From: Ganoderma boninense
Taxonomy: Eukaryota; Basidiomycota; Agaricomycetes; Polyporales; Polyporaceae
Reading direction: 5' to 3'
DNA: 64,000 nt
NCBI GenBank assembly: GCA_002900995.3
Contig: CM035304.1
Span: 5,348,134 to 5,412,133 of the forward strand
Position numbers and translations under genes: made by a program. Below, piece by piece: positions 44,926 through 54,870 of this stretch. Position 1 is the stretch's first letter. The number at the start of each line of letters is the position of its first letter. A model generated the notes under the pieces. That model was given only the letters and a program-made list of their open reading frames with translations, ran no database searches and was not told the DNA's origin.

Positions 44926-46770
44926 TCATACGGCCAGCTGGTCCAGCTTGTTCACGAGCACGGTCTGGCCCTCCGCCTCGGACTCGGAGAGATCGTCCTG
45001 CTTTTTGAGCTCTTCGCGCTCGTGGTCGGTGCTGTGTCCGTCGTAGTGGGTGACGCTCCGGTCCTACGATAGACACAGCATCAGCGTCACGATACCAGAC
45101 CGGGAGAGCGGGCAGAAGTAGGCACACGCACCCCGTCGATGATCTCCTTCTCCGACTCCTCCTTGAGCTGCGCGATGTTTTGGCCGAACGTCTGCGCCGT
45201 CGGCGAGAGGCCTGCGAGCGTCGACATCCGCTTCGTCGCGATCATAGAGAACACGGCTTTGCGGAAGGTCTTCCGGGCGTCGAACGCCTTCTGGATCTGA
45301 GGGAGCAGGTTCGTCGGGCCGCCAGTCGGGCTCTGCACGAAGTGTGGCTGCTCGGACGCGAGCCATTTGTGCTTGAGCGCCTCAGCTGCGGTCGGGCGCG
45401 ACGTGGGGTCGATCGTCAGACACTCGGCCACGAAGTCACGCGCGGTCTCGGAGACGTTGGCCCAGTACTCCTCTACAATGTTGAAGAAAAGTCACACAAG
45501 GTTGAAACACGTTGCTGAAAAAGAACAATCATACCTGGCTCGAAGCGGTAGTCGCCAGCAATGATGGCCTCCATCTCCTGCTGTTGGGTATCGCGGTCGA
45601 AAGGGGTGTATCCTAACAGAATGCCATGTTAGGGCAGCACCCAACGGAGATAGAGTGGGCTTACCACAAAGCAAGAAGTACGTGATGACGCCCATAGCCC
45701 ATACATCGACTGGCTTTCCGTGTCCGGCTGTGAGATAGCCCCGTTAGCATACCTGCTGCGCACATACAGTAGTTCATGACGCTCACTCTTCTTGAATATC
45801 TCCGGGGCCATGTACTGCGGGTCGGGTGATTAATATCCGACGAACGGTAAGCAGATCCGAGATAAAACGTGGACGTACGCCGGGCGTTCCGCAGATCTCC
45901 GTCAAGAGGTGGAACTTCTCGTCGTCCATGACGCGACTCAGGCCGAAGTCAGCGATCATGATATCCGCGTCCTCCTCCTTAGTCCGGAACAAGAGGTTCT
46001 CGGGCTTGAGATCTGTTCCGGAGATTAGCTTTGTGCGGGCCGCAGTACTGCGGGTGGGGTGGGCCACTACGAACCTCGGTGGACGATGCCACACTCGTGA
46101 ATGTACTTGACTGCGCCCATGATCGTCCGAACTAGCGCAGCGGCGTCTCTGCGTTCCTAAATTAGGTTCCATGCGCGGTCGCAATGCGGACGAGAAGACG
46201 CACTCTTCATAGTAGTTGCCTTTGGCGCATATGCGGTCAAAGAGCTCGCCGCCGGTGCAGAGGTCGAAGCAGAGATAGAGATTGTGTGCGGTCTGGGGGA
46301 TTGCGAATTGTATTTGACGGCTGCGGGGATAGGCGCAAGATGGGAACGTACCTCGAAGTAGTCATGAAGGGTAACGATGTTACGGTGGCCCTTGGACACC
46401 TTCTTGAGCACTGCGATCTCGTTCCGTACCTACGAACGTGGGGAAGGGCGTGAGACGCGCTGTTCGCGATAGTGCGCCAGGGGGCGGCTGCGATCGCCTG
46501 ATCTCCAGGCAGGAGCTGGACGCGCTTCAGGAGGCAAGAGAAGGACTGACCATATACTCCCTGCCCTCCATGAGTTTCTTGTTGATGACCTTGCAAGCAT
46601 AGTACTCTCCGGTCTTGATGTGTACGGCCTCCTTGACGATGGCGTAGGTGCCGCTGCCGAGGGTTTTGCCTGTCCGATACTGGAATGGCGCACAAGGTCG
46701 TATCAGCCACTGGGGTCAATCAGGATGGTGCGAGGGATCTGACCTGACAGGGGACAGTTGCAGGGGCCAT
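44926..46770 (-). CDS. Calcium/calmodulin-dependent protein kinase (CaMKI-type)
   Basis: Exon 1 (46744-46770) encodes MAPATVPCQ. Exon 2 (46551-46679) has the glycine loop LGSGTYAIVKEA and the ATP-anchoring Lys in YACKVINKK. Exon 3 is 46352-46429. Further exons carry the catalytic loop IVHR-DLKPENLLF (split by an intron), DFGLSRVMDD, CGTPG-YMAPE, MGVITYFLLCG and SRPTAAEALKHKW. After the kinase domain comes a basic amphipathic helix (KAFDARKTFRKAVFSM), the expected autoinhibitory and calmodulin-binding segment, then an acidic Glu-rich tail ending DQLAV at the stop 44926-44928. It is a cytosolic Ser/Thr kinase responding to calcium. The length is close to fungal CMK1-type enzymes. An open frame continues upstream of the chosen ATG to an ATG at 47304, which is probably 5' leader. 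Confidence 0.92.
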
Positions 46771-49524
46771 TGTTCGATCGCGTTTGCCAGAGAAGAGCTG
46801 CTGCAGGGAGGAGGAGAGGGGGGGGGGGCGATAGATGGACGATAGTGAGGAGGAGGAAAGAAAGCGAGCAGGGCAGGTGTTAGTTATAATTAAGGTTACA
46901 TGTAGCAGCCTGATCTGGCAACTCACTTTCATTCGATCGGCGGCCCCGTCTCCTTCCGGCGCGCCTCCGGACCTGTCCCCTCGCTCGCCGTCCGCCCCCC
47001 GCGCATTGCCTCGGTGTCCCCCGGCGAGGCCGTGCGGTGTTGGCTGTGAGGTCTCCGGAGAAGGCGCTGTCTGTACCGGTGCTGCCCGAGTCAAAGAGGG
47101 CGCCCAGGTTTCGTCGGGGAACGAAGAGCCCGAGGTTGTGACGGTGGCCTGGTCTGTCTCGCCCTGCTTCTGTGTCCCATATCGATGGCCACTGTCCGAT
47201 CCAGATATCTCTGACGACTCCTCCGAACGCCCTGACTGTCGCTGCTCCTTCTGGTGGCGCTGTGGACGAAGCCCATGAATAGACCGACTATGCTGCGAAC
47301 CCATCCTGAAGACCCAGGCTCCCGTCGAATATCAGGTGCTTTTTCCCAGTGAAGTGCCCTCTAAAACACTTGTTCCCTACAGCAGAAGGGTGGCTGAAGC
47401 AAGAAGTACTGTGGCGGCTCGAAGTGGAGACAAGAAGCAGAACGGCGCGAAAGTTCAAAACGCGACCTCGCGAAGCGGACAAGACGCTTATATACCATAG
47501 GTCCCTCCATTCCCCCGCGCTCGAGGGGCGTGTTCCGAAGTACAATCGTGGCAAGCCCCCTTTGGAAGCACATTTGACATCCCTGCCGTCTCCTCCAAGC
47601 CCGCCGTCTACGGCAACTACTTCCAAGGGCTGTGGATGCACCGCCCTCGCCCGCCTAGTGCTGCGAGCAGCGAGGCGAATCACTCGCCACCTCGTTCAGG
47701 GCATTTGCATCGTGTGGGACGCTTCCGTAACTCTATATGTCCCCGTGATACGCGGCATCGCGTTCGTCTGTCCACGTCGGTATGTCAGAACCCTCTCGTT
47801 CCGTTCCATTCGGCGGCTCAAGTCAAAATACGCGCGCAGGGCAATCAACGCACCGCGCCTTCCTACGATACTAGGCGCTCTAGCCTCTTAGAAGGGTTGT
47901 CGGAGAGTCTACAGTCGGTGTATCCGGTACTATCCGGTACCCCTCGCGCACGGGAACGCTTGGCAATCGTGTGGCCATGACATTGAACGTTTGGTACCCA
48001 TTCAAACACATCAACGGTTGCTTAGCGAAGGGGACGAGCATTCGTGCCATGACGGAAAGCACCTCTTCTCCGGCCTTCTCGACGCTTATAGCCTTATCGC
48101 TGGCCAAAGCCGTAGCAGAAGCGCACCGGCGACACCGCGTTGCATGGCATTGTGGGCCGACGTCCGGCATCCCAGGTTCGTCCCCTCCCAATGACTCCAA
48201 TGACTCCGATGCGGTTTTGCAGGTATTCTAGACGCTATGCTTGTTGAACCCCAGCCTGAGTAAGGACCCTTGACCTGTTGGTTGCACTGACGCCTGGCTA
48301 CAGTCAAGTGCATATGCGTTGTCAGGGGCCTGTACGCCTGCGGGAAACCGGTGCTTCCGTCCCCTCCCAAGAAGCCTAGGGTCTGCCGTGTCGTTTTCAT
48401 CAATAGCGACAACCGATGGTTGACTGCAGTGCATACCTACTGTCATAGGTCTGGGCAGATTAAAACCTTTCCGTCCACCTGTTTAGTCTTTCGCGACGCT
48501 GAGTGACGGACATGTCTCCCCATGAATGGGCGGAGAAGAATTGCTGATCTCCCCGGACGCTGGTATGCTGAAGATGAAGCGGCTTCCCCGCACCCTCCGT
48601 CCACGCCAGGCCATAATGACCGTGTTCTGGCATGTCTCTCCTCATCGGATCTCTTGAACTGGTCCAGTCGGGTTCGCCTTACATCTATTTTTGTTTGCAA
48701 TCTCGACACTGTCTTCCTCTCGATCCTAGAGCGCCAGCGACCATAGCACGAGCGTTTCACCTCGTTTCACTCGCCTCCCGTCCACAGTGGTGCTGTGTCT
48801 TGCAGTACTAATATCCTTGGCTGCGCGCGCCATCAAGGTTTCCCGCTACTTGCGGCCGTGCACGCGACACTGGTCAAGGTCGATTTGCACCGCCTTTCCA
48901 GTGGAAGCGTGGCTGTGCTGCGATGGTCTGAGTCCTGGCTGCCGAAGTTGGCCGTTAGGCGAACGTCGACAAAATCCTCACCCTTGACTGGCACTTGATT
49001 ACAATCGGAGACTGAGCTCCAAGGATTCTACTCCGAGGGCCGTGTTTTCCGTTGCGGTGCGTGCAGACATCGACGACGCATTGTGTCCTTACTGACCACG
49101 ATCACTAGGTGTGCTATGCGCTACCAACAAGTGGACGCGACCTAACCAACCCCACGGCACGGTTAGGTCCAGAAGTGGCGGGATACCGTACTTCAAAGCT
49201 CCAACTGCGGCAAAATGATAGAAAAGATGCGATTTTAGTTGATCCGCTGTTCTTCGATATTTACTTACAAGAAGCTTCCGACATCAAAATCGGTCAAAGG
49301 TTCCCGTCGCTTCGCTTTGTCATGGGACGAAAGTCCTGATGGCTCGGAGTAGCCTGTGGATGTCACTTTCGTCGTCATCGGCACGATGGACGCAGATTCT
49401 AGTATTTACAGATGGAAGATGATGCCGCCAAGGCTCTGGGCCTACCTTCTATTTAACTGGGCTCTGTTTTGGAGGTGCGTACAGCCAGTCTTCCATCATC
49501 ATACGTACATTCCCTCCCCACAAG
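46771..49524. other. Long intergenic region
   Basis: About 2.75 kb. It contains an 11-base G run near 46818 and a GTATCCGGTAC/CTATCCGGTAC direct repeat near 47917-47941. Several frames up to 180 codons have no recognisable domain. Apart from a possible upstream in-frame extension of the CaMK gene (46771-47304, minus), no gene could be supported. Confidence 0.45.
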
Positions 49525-50129
49525 ATGCGCTTCTCTCTCTTGGCTGTCGTCTCCACGGCGTTTGGTGCCGTCCGTGCTGGTGAGTCCTCCTTATGTTTCG
49601 CTACCCTATCCTGTGCTGTTCTAGTTCTAACGATGTGCGGGAGTACAGCAACCCCTACAGTCATCAGCCCTACCGTCGATGCGATCCTCGGCGTGTCCAT
49701 CGACTTCAAGTACGTGAACCCCGTGAGTCCCCCCTCAATGCGCCTCTGCTCTTTCCACAACACTCATCGACGTTGACACCTCTCTCTTTCTTTTCTCAGG
49801 ACCGGACAGAGACAGACCCGCGCTTCGCGTCCGTCCTCCTCGTCTCCCTCGCCAACTCCACCGTCAACAAGGCCTTCAGCCCTGGTCCCAAGTTCTCAGC
49901 AGACGACCCCACGACCGCGACCGCGACCCTAACCGTAGATACAACCGAAATCGCAGAAGGACAGTATTGTGCGTACTCATAAGTAGCTCTCACCTACTGC
50001 ACGCGGGGGTGCATTGGTTCTCGCTAGCTGATGCCTGTCCCACCGCCAGCTTTCGTAGTCATCGAGAATGGCCCCAGCGGTAGCATCTTCGAGAAGGATT
50101 TCCCCGTGACGCTCAGCTTTGACTCTTAA
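49525..50129 (+). CDS. Small secreted protein, type A, copy 2
   Basis: Exons 49525-49579, 49649-49722, 49800-49968 and 50050-50129 encode 125 residues. A signal peptide (MRFSLLAVVSTAFGAVRA) precedes a mature part with ISPTVDAILGVSIDFKYVNP, SVLLVSLANSTVNKAF, TATLTVDTTEIAEGQY and a last strand FPVTLSFDS. Exon 2 is 74 nt, as in the copy at 23506, and the last intron follows the EGQY motif, as in all four family members. The gene lies 285 bp from tRNA-Arg. Function unknown; secretion is inferred. Confidence 0.76.
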
Positions 50130-50413
50130 GTGCGGTATTCCAAGACAACGCTGCCTTCGTATCGATCTGGGAGTGCGATCGAAGGGGGTTGGTTAACGTG
50201 TGGCTGTATGTGCCGGTGGTTCGGTAGGCGACGAATATAGAACATGATATAATAGGTTGCTCTTCGGTTCCGGGTAGCGGCGTGTTGACCCCTCCTGCCT
50301 CTCCGCTTCGTCTGGAAAATTTCTCAAAGTCCCTGCCTTTCCATTAGACTTGTTTCGTACCTTTCCTGGGCGTCGAGGACGGGTATCTGAACGTATTTTT
50401 ATGCATAAAAAAG

Positions 50414-50497
50414 CGACCAACCTGGGAGTCGAACCCAGAATCTTCAGCTAACCCAGGAAACCGGAAACTGACGCCTTAACCATTAGGCCAGCCGGCC
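50414..50497 (-). tRNA. tRNA-Arg (anticodon CCG), intron-containing
   Basis: On the minus strand the acceptor strands GGCCGGC and GUUGGUC pair with three G-U pairs. The D arm (GCCU/AGGC, loop with GG), a CUGGG/CCCAG T stem with a UUCGACU loop, and the anticodon stem UCAGU/GCUGA are clear. The anticodon loop is 18 nt, the normal 7 plus an 11-nt intron after position 37. The intron has UGG, able to pair with the CCG anticodon, as usual for nuclear tRNA introns. The mature length is 73 nt before CCA, which is not encoded. A T run follows the 3' end (transcription stop). Confidence 0.92.
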
Positions 50498-50664
50498 GCT
50501 GCAAAGGTTGGAATATTGCTTGGTGTTGTACCCACCTGCTCGAGCTAGAGGAGACGACGGATATTCCCTCTTTTCGCCATTTGTACTTGAATTCTAATAC
50601 AACTCTGGCTTGCCTCCCAATACTTTGACCACATCCTACAGCTAATCATATTCCTCGAGCCGTC

Positions 50665-53091
50665 ATGGAACCTTTTACTCGCACTGAACAGCTGCGCGTA
50701 CTGGAATATTTGGGCGTCGAACTACCGCCGGACACGAAGCTCTCGGACGAAGCCATCGAAAAGCGCCTCCGAGACGCTCTCAACTTCTGCCAGTACAAGG
50801 ACCACCTCGAACCTCTCCCCGACCTCAGCACCCTCCCACCATGGAAACTCGGAGCCCCGGAGGTCATGCAGTCACAAGTTCCGACTCCACAGGCATCCGG
50901 ATCCGGCCCTGGACCTATGGCTGTTGCTCAGTCGACCCCTGCAGGCTTCCACAGCAAGCTCATGGACGCGTGCCAGAGAGGCAACCTCAACGAGGCTCGC
51001 ATGAACAGCTTCCGGCGCGATACGCAAGCGCGTATGAACGCGTTCCGCGAGCAGTATGGAATTGATCCGTTGCGCGGAGCGGACATCACGACGCCTCCGA
51101 TCCACGTCGACCCGTTCATGGACTTACGGCAGACCGTCCTCAGCCTGGCGAACTTCGCGGACCAGGGAGGGAAGTGGCTCTTGCTCCAGGACCCGGAGAT
51201 GGAGAAATACGCGGTTAACATCCGGGTGCGTACCTGTCACACATTCGTCCCCAGTCCTTTGCATGTGCACGCGGGTGGTGGAAATGGAACTCGTTTACCC
51301 GCATATCGCGGTTCCACCATTCGAACATCTCGCGGTATGCTGAGTTCCAATTCTATCCTCGGTTGAGATGAACGCGAGCGGCGGAAGCACGCTATATCGA
51401 AGTGGATGTATGCGCCCATTAATCGCCGCCGTCGAGCACGCACGACTATGGATGTGGACGTACGGCCAACAGTAACTCTACGGCGTGATTTCTTTGCGAA
51501 GGGAAGACGCGTCGATAACATGAGCATGACGGCAACAATGGGTGCATGGGAGTGGGGCTCGCGCTTGTGCCATATTCCTACGTTATTCATGGTCTGTCTA
51601 TCCGCTTTGGTGAAGTAACACCTGGGCGTATCTGACTTCATTCGTCAACCTGTACATCATGTTGGCCATGTAGGTTTTCGCCATGAATCCTTTTGGGTTG
51701 ATTGAGCCAATGTCCAGGCGATGAAAAGCGAAGGTTGGTCGCATGGGGAGGGAATCTGGCCCACCCCGGTGATGGTTCCAGACACTCCGACACTCTGGAG
51801 AAGTTTGATGACGACAGTGGCGACCGCATTAGCCACGTATCCCTTTTCACACATCCTTCCGCTCCCTCGTTTGAACAATCAATACTCAATATGCTCTGTA
51901 GATATTATCGGTGCTCGAGTTGAAGGACAAGATACCCGTGTTTGTCCTGCTCTACCGCTCGTTCAATACCAGCACGGCTATGGAGGGCCTCTCCTGGGCT
52001 CATGAAATGTCTACCGTGTACGGCTCCATGGCCGTCAATATCCAATGCACGCCGCTCGAACAGAAGGTGTTCCTGAAGCTCCTCCAGGGAAACACGCATC
52101 TTGTCCCGAAGGACTACAAGGTCTACAGGCACCAGACCGAAAAGGATTACAAGGTTTCCGTGCTCCTTCCAGTCGGTCCGCTGGAGTACGGCCCCCTCGC
52201 GAAGCTGAATAGCAACGTCGGGTGTATCGTCTGCGGGAAGCGCACCGTCAGCCGGTGCTCGCAATGCCAGTCCGCATCGTATTGCGGCTCAGGTGAGTGG
52301 TAATCTTCGCTTCGTTTTCCTTCTAGTCTCCGAGTCAGGACCAGGACGCGGAGGTGGATCTCCTCCAGATTCTGAAACGTGTCCTATTTGCGCAAGTACT
52401 GCTGCGATTGTAACCCTCGTTGTTGGCAGCACAGGACAGTCACTGCCGTTCCATTCCGTTCTCTGCCTAGTGTCACGAATCCCGTTACTGGCGGAACAAT
52501 GGAATTCAGTTTAAGCCGACCACGACCTATAGCGGGACTCCGGTATCTCGGACATTCCCGCGTATCCTTCTCTTCACCGGACACACGAGCTCACCCAACG
52601 CCCGACTAGCCTGCCAGCGTGCCGATTGGCCTCAGCACAAGGCAGCCTGCCGTTCACTCAAGGGCGGCCGCTGGTGCACCGTCACAACTCGCGCTACGCT
52701 CCCGGGCCTGGAAGGTGGCCACATGGCGCTCCTCAACAAGCTCAGCAGCGGCGCGATGGGCTTCCAAGAGCGCGCGAGCCAGACCTACCAGCCGAACGAC
52801 AGCGAGGCGCCCCCGAACGACCACGGCGACAACCTCTTCCTTATCAAGATGCAGGTCGGCCTCGGGGCGGCACCGCCCCAGCATATGATGCTGTACGACC
52901 GCAAGCGGTCGTTCCAGCTGTGGTGGTTCCGCGCACAGGACCCCGCGACGTTCGACGAGTTCTACGCCGAGATGGACGGTCCGCGTGGGGGGTACGGCGG
53001 GCTGAAGATGTATCGGTGGGCGAAGAGGACGGGGGACTGGGAGTTGAGCATCTGTCTGGATCGCGAGCCGCTGACGGATACGAAATGGTGA
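50665..53091 (+). CDS. MYND-finger protein, copy 5
   Basis: Exons 50665-51225, 51902-52292 and 52610-53091 give 477 residues from ATG 50665. The shared N-terminal block is GVELPPDTKLSDEAIEKR, QYKDHL. An extra Pro/Ser/Gly-rich insertion follows (about residues 60-95), then VDPFMDLRQTV. Exon 2 has LELKDKIPVFVLLYR, SVLLPVGPLEYGPLAKLN and the first finger half (CIVCGKRTVSRC-x2-C...YC). Exon 3 resumes CQRADWPQHKAAC and runs to ICLDREPLTDTKW. Intron positions match copies 2 and 3, but the introns are 676 and 317 nt instead of 62-82 nt. The gene is flanked on both sides by tRNA genes. All zinc ligands are present. Confidence 0.87.
51226..51901 (+). other. Unusually long first intron of MYND copy 5
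   Basis: A 676-nt intron (GTGCGT...CTGTAG) at the position where copies 2 and 3 have 71-74 nt. I saw no coding remnant or terminal inverted repeats inside, though an insertion is the likeliest cause. Confidence 0.6.
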
Positions 53092-53348
53092 GAAGGCACT
53101 GTGCGTCTTGACTGTTGTACCGTTTGCTTGTGTGTACTCTAAAGTGTCGTATCCGTATTGCCCAGGATTACCCTCGATATCCAGTTACGGAGAAAAACAG
53201 CGCCGTTGGTATAACGTCAGGAGATGTGCGTCTCTCTGCAGAGAGAGAAAGAGGTGCTAGAAACCCTTTCGATGAATTCGGAGCTCAGGAAATATGCAGA
53301 CGTAGCGCAGGCCACTAATGTTTCTCAGGAAGCGGTATATACCAAAAA

Positions 53349-53427
53349 GGCGCTACCAGGGATCGAACCTGGGTCTTGGGAACACTGTGTTCAGAATCCC
53401 AAGTGATAACCACTACACTATAGCGCC
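53349..53427 (-). tRNA. tRNA-Gln (anticodon CUG), intron-containing
   Basis: On the minus strand the acceptor stem GGCGCUA/UAGCGCC is perfect. The D arm (UAGUGUAGUGGUUAUCAC) is the typical tRNA-Gln form. The anticodon stem is UGGGA/UCCCA and the T stem CCAGG/CCUGG. The 15-nt anticodon loop has CUG plus an 8-nt intron containing CAG, complementary to the anticodon. CCA is not encoded. Confidence 0.93.
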
Positions 53428-54870
53428 GTTGCCTCTATCCATTGTAAGCCTTCCTACATTGCGACCGCTGTTCAAGTTCGTCGTCGTGCTTTGCGTCTCA
53501 ACACACCAATGTCACCATCTTTCTCCTCCTGCTAGAGCGATACTTCTGAAAGTCTTGTACAGCACGTGCGTGGACTGTGTTTTTCTTCCCAGGCATGGCT
53601 CAGAAGCTAATAGCCACATGCACTCGTCAGCGCATAGTACTTAGTATCCTCCCGGTCCTCCGGCTTCAGTGAAAGGTTCAAGTTGACCCTATTCAACAAA
53701 AAGGTTAGGCTTGTAACCTGTGGAGCCTGCAGGTTAAGTACGTATCAGGATGGCGGTAGAAATAGCGAAAGCATCATTCTTTAGGCGCAGGCCACTTAAA
53801 CCTCAACTTTACGCGAGGTCACGGTGGCCAGACCTTTTACATCGTTCCCTCCCATGACCCTCCCGGCAGGGCGAAGCACAGAAGACTGGCCCTATGACTG
53901 CAATCTTTGGCGGGCCTTCCACTCAATTACTCAATCAGTGTTCGCTAGCAAGCCAGTCTCCGAGCCGGCGTAGGCTTTTATTGAGATCAGATGAACAAGG
54001 TCCGTACTCGCGCCGTCACTCATGTTCGGTGGATTAATGCTTCGACTGGGTTCTTGGGCAGCTTCTACGACTTCGTCCTGTCAATATCATCCGCAGCCCG
54101 TAGATTGTTTGCAACATTGAGGATACAGCAAATCAAGGATTCCGCCGTGTACGGTGGCCACGGCTCGTGGTGACCCATACACCCGTCTTCCCACTCCACG
54201 ACGGCATCTTTGACTCGGAAGTAATCTACTTAAGTAGCTTCCCTGTTGGCGAGCCACACGAGTTAAGGATGATCGCGATAAGCGTTCCCGCGAACGCCCA
54301 TCTGGAAGTTGCTCAAGGCCAACTCAAGCCAATGGGACGGTCCAGCCTCCCACGGAGTCCTGTGCTGAGATCACGGGTGCCCCCCCGAGGCCCGTGATCA
54401 AGGGCCCTGTTGAGCTCCGTCTTGTTTATTACTCACCGAAGCTCACCGACGGTACAGTCGGGCTGCTCGCCGTTCCTCCCCACATTGGCGCCCCATCTAT
54501 GGATCGATCGACACGTGTAGTCCACGCATGGAAAGCGGCGCGGAAAACACGCCTCTTCAACGCCTACAAGGGTCACCACACCATTCTGTATCTCGGCCTG
54601 TGTTCGCACAAAGAAGCGGCCGATCTCTGCCTCTCTTCATCTACAAGTTCGCGATGGCCGCGCCACGCCCCCCCTCCGCTGCTCATGCCTTCACCCGCAC
54701 TCTTCCCCTCTCCCATTAGCTCGACATCCGCCCCTCATCACCCCCCAAATGTCCCGGATTCCGCACGAAGACGACCGGTATGTACGTCTTGATTGTGTCG
54801 TGTCCGACCGACACCCCATTTACGCCTGTGTGCGGTGTGGGGCAACAGCGACGACTTTCCCTTTCCCCGT
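53428..54870. other. Intergenic region with a perfect inverted repeat
   Basis: No supported gene in about 1.4 kb. At 54369-54377 and 54391-54399 a perfect 9-bp inverted repeat (GATCACGGG/CCCGTGATC) flanks a 13-nt C-rich loop. Confidence 0.5.

Noticed and set aside
46835..47278. A 147-codon + frame opposite the CaMK leader
   Set aside because: It overlaps the promoter and leader of the kinase and has low-complexity sequence only.
47349..47891. A 180-codon + frame in the 46.8-49.5 kb gap
   Set aside because: No domain, signal peptide or splice continuation; typical of chance frames in GC-rich DNA.
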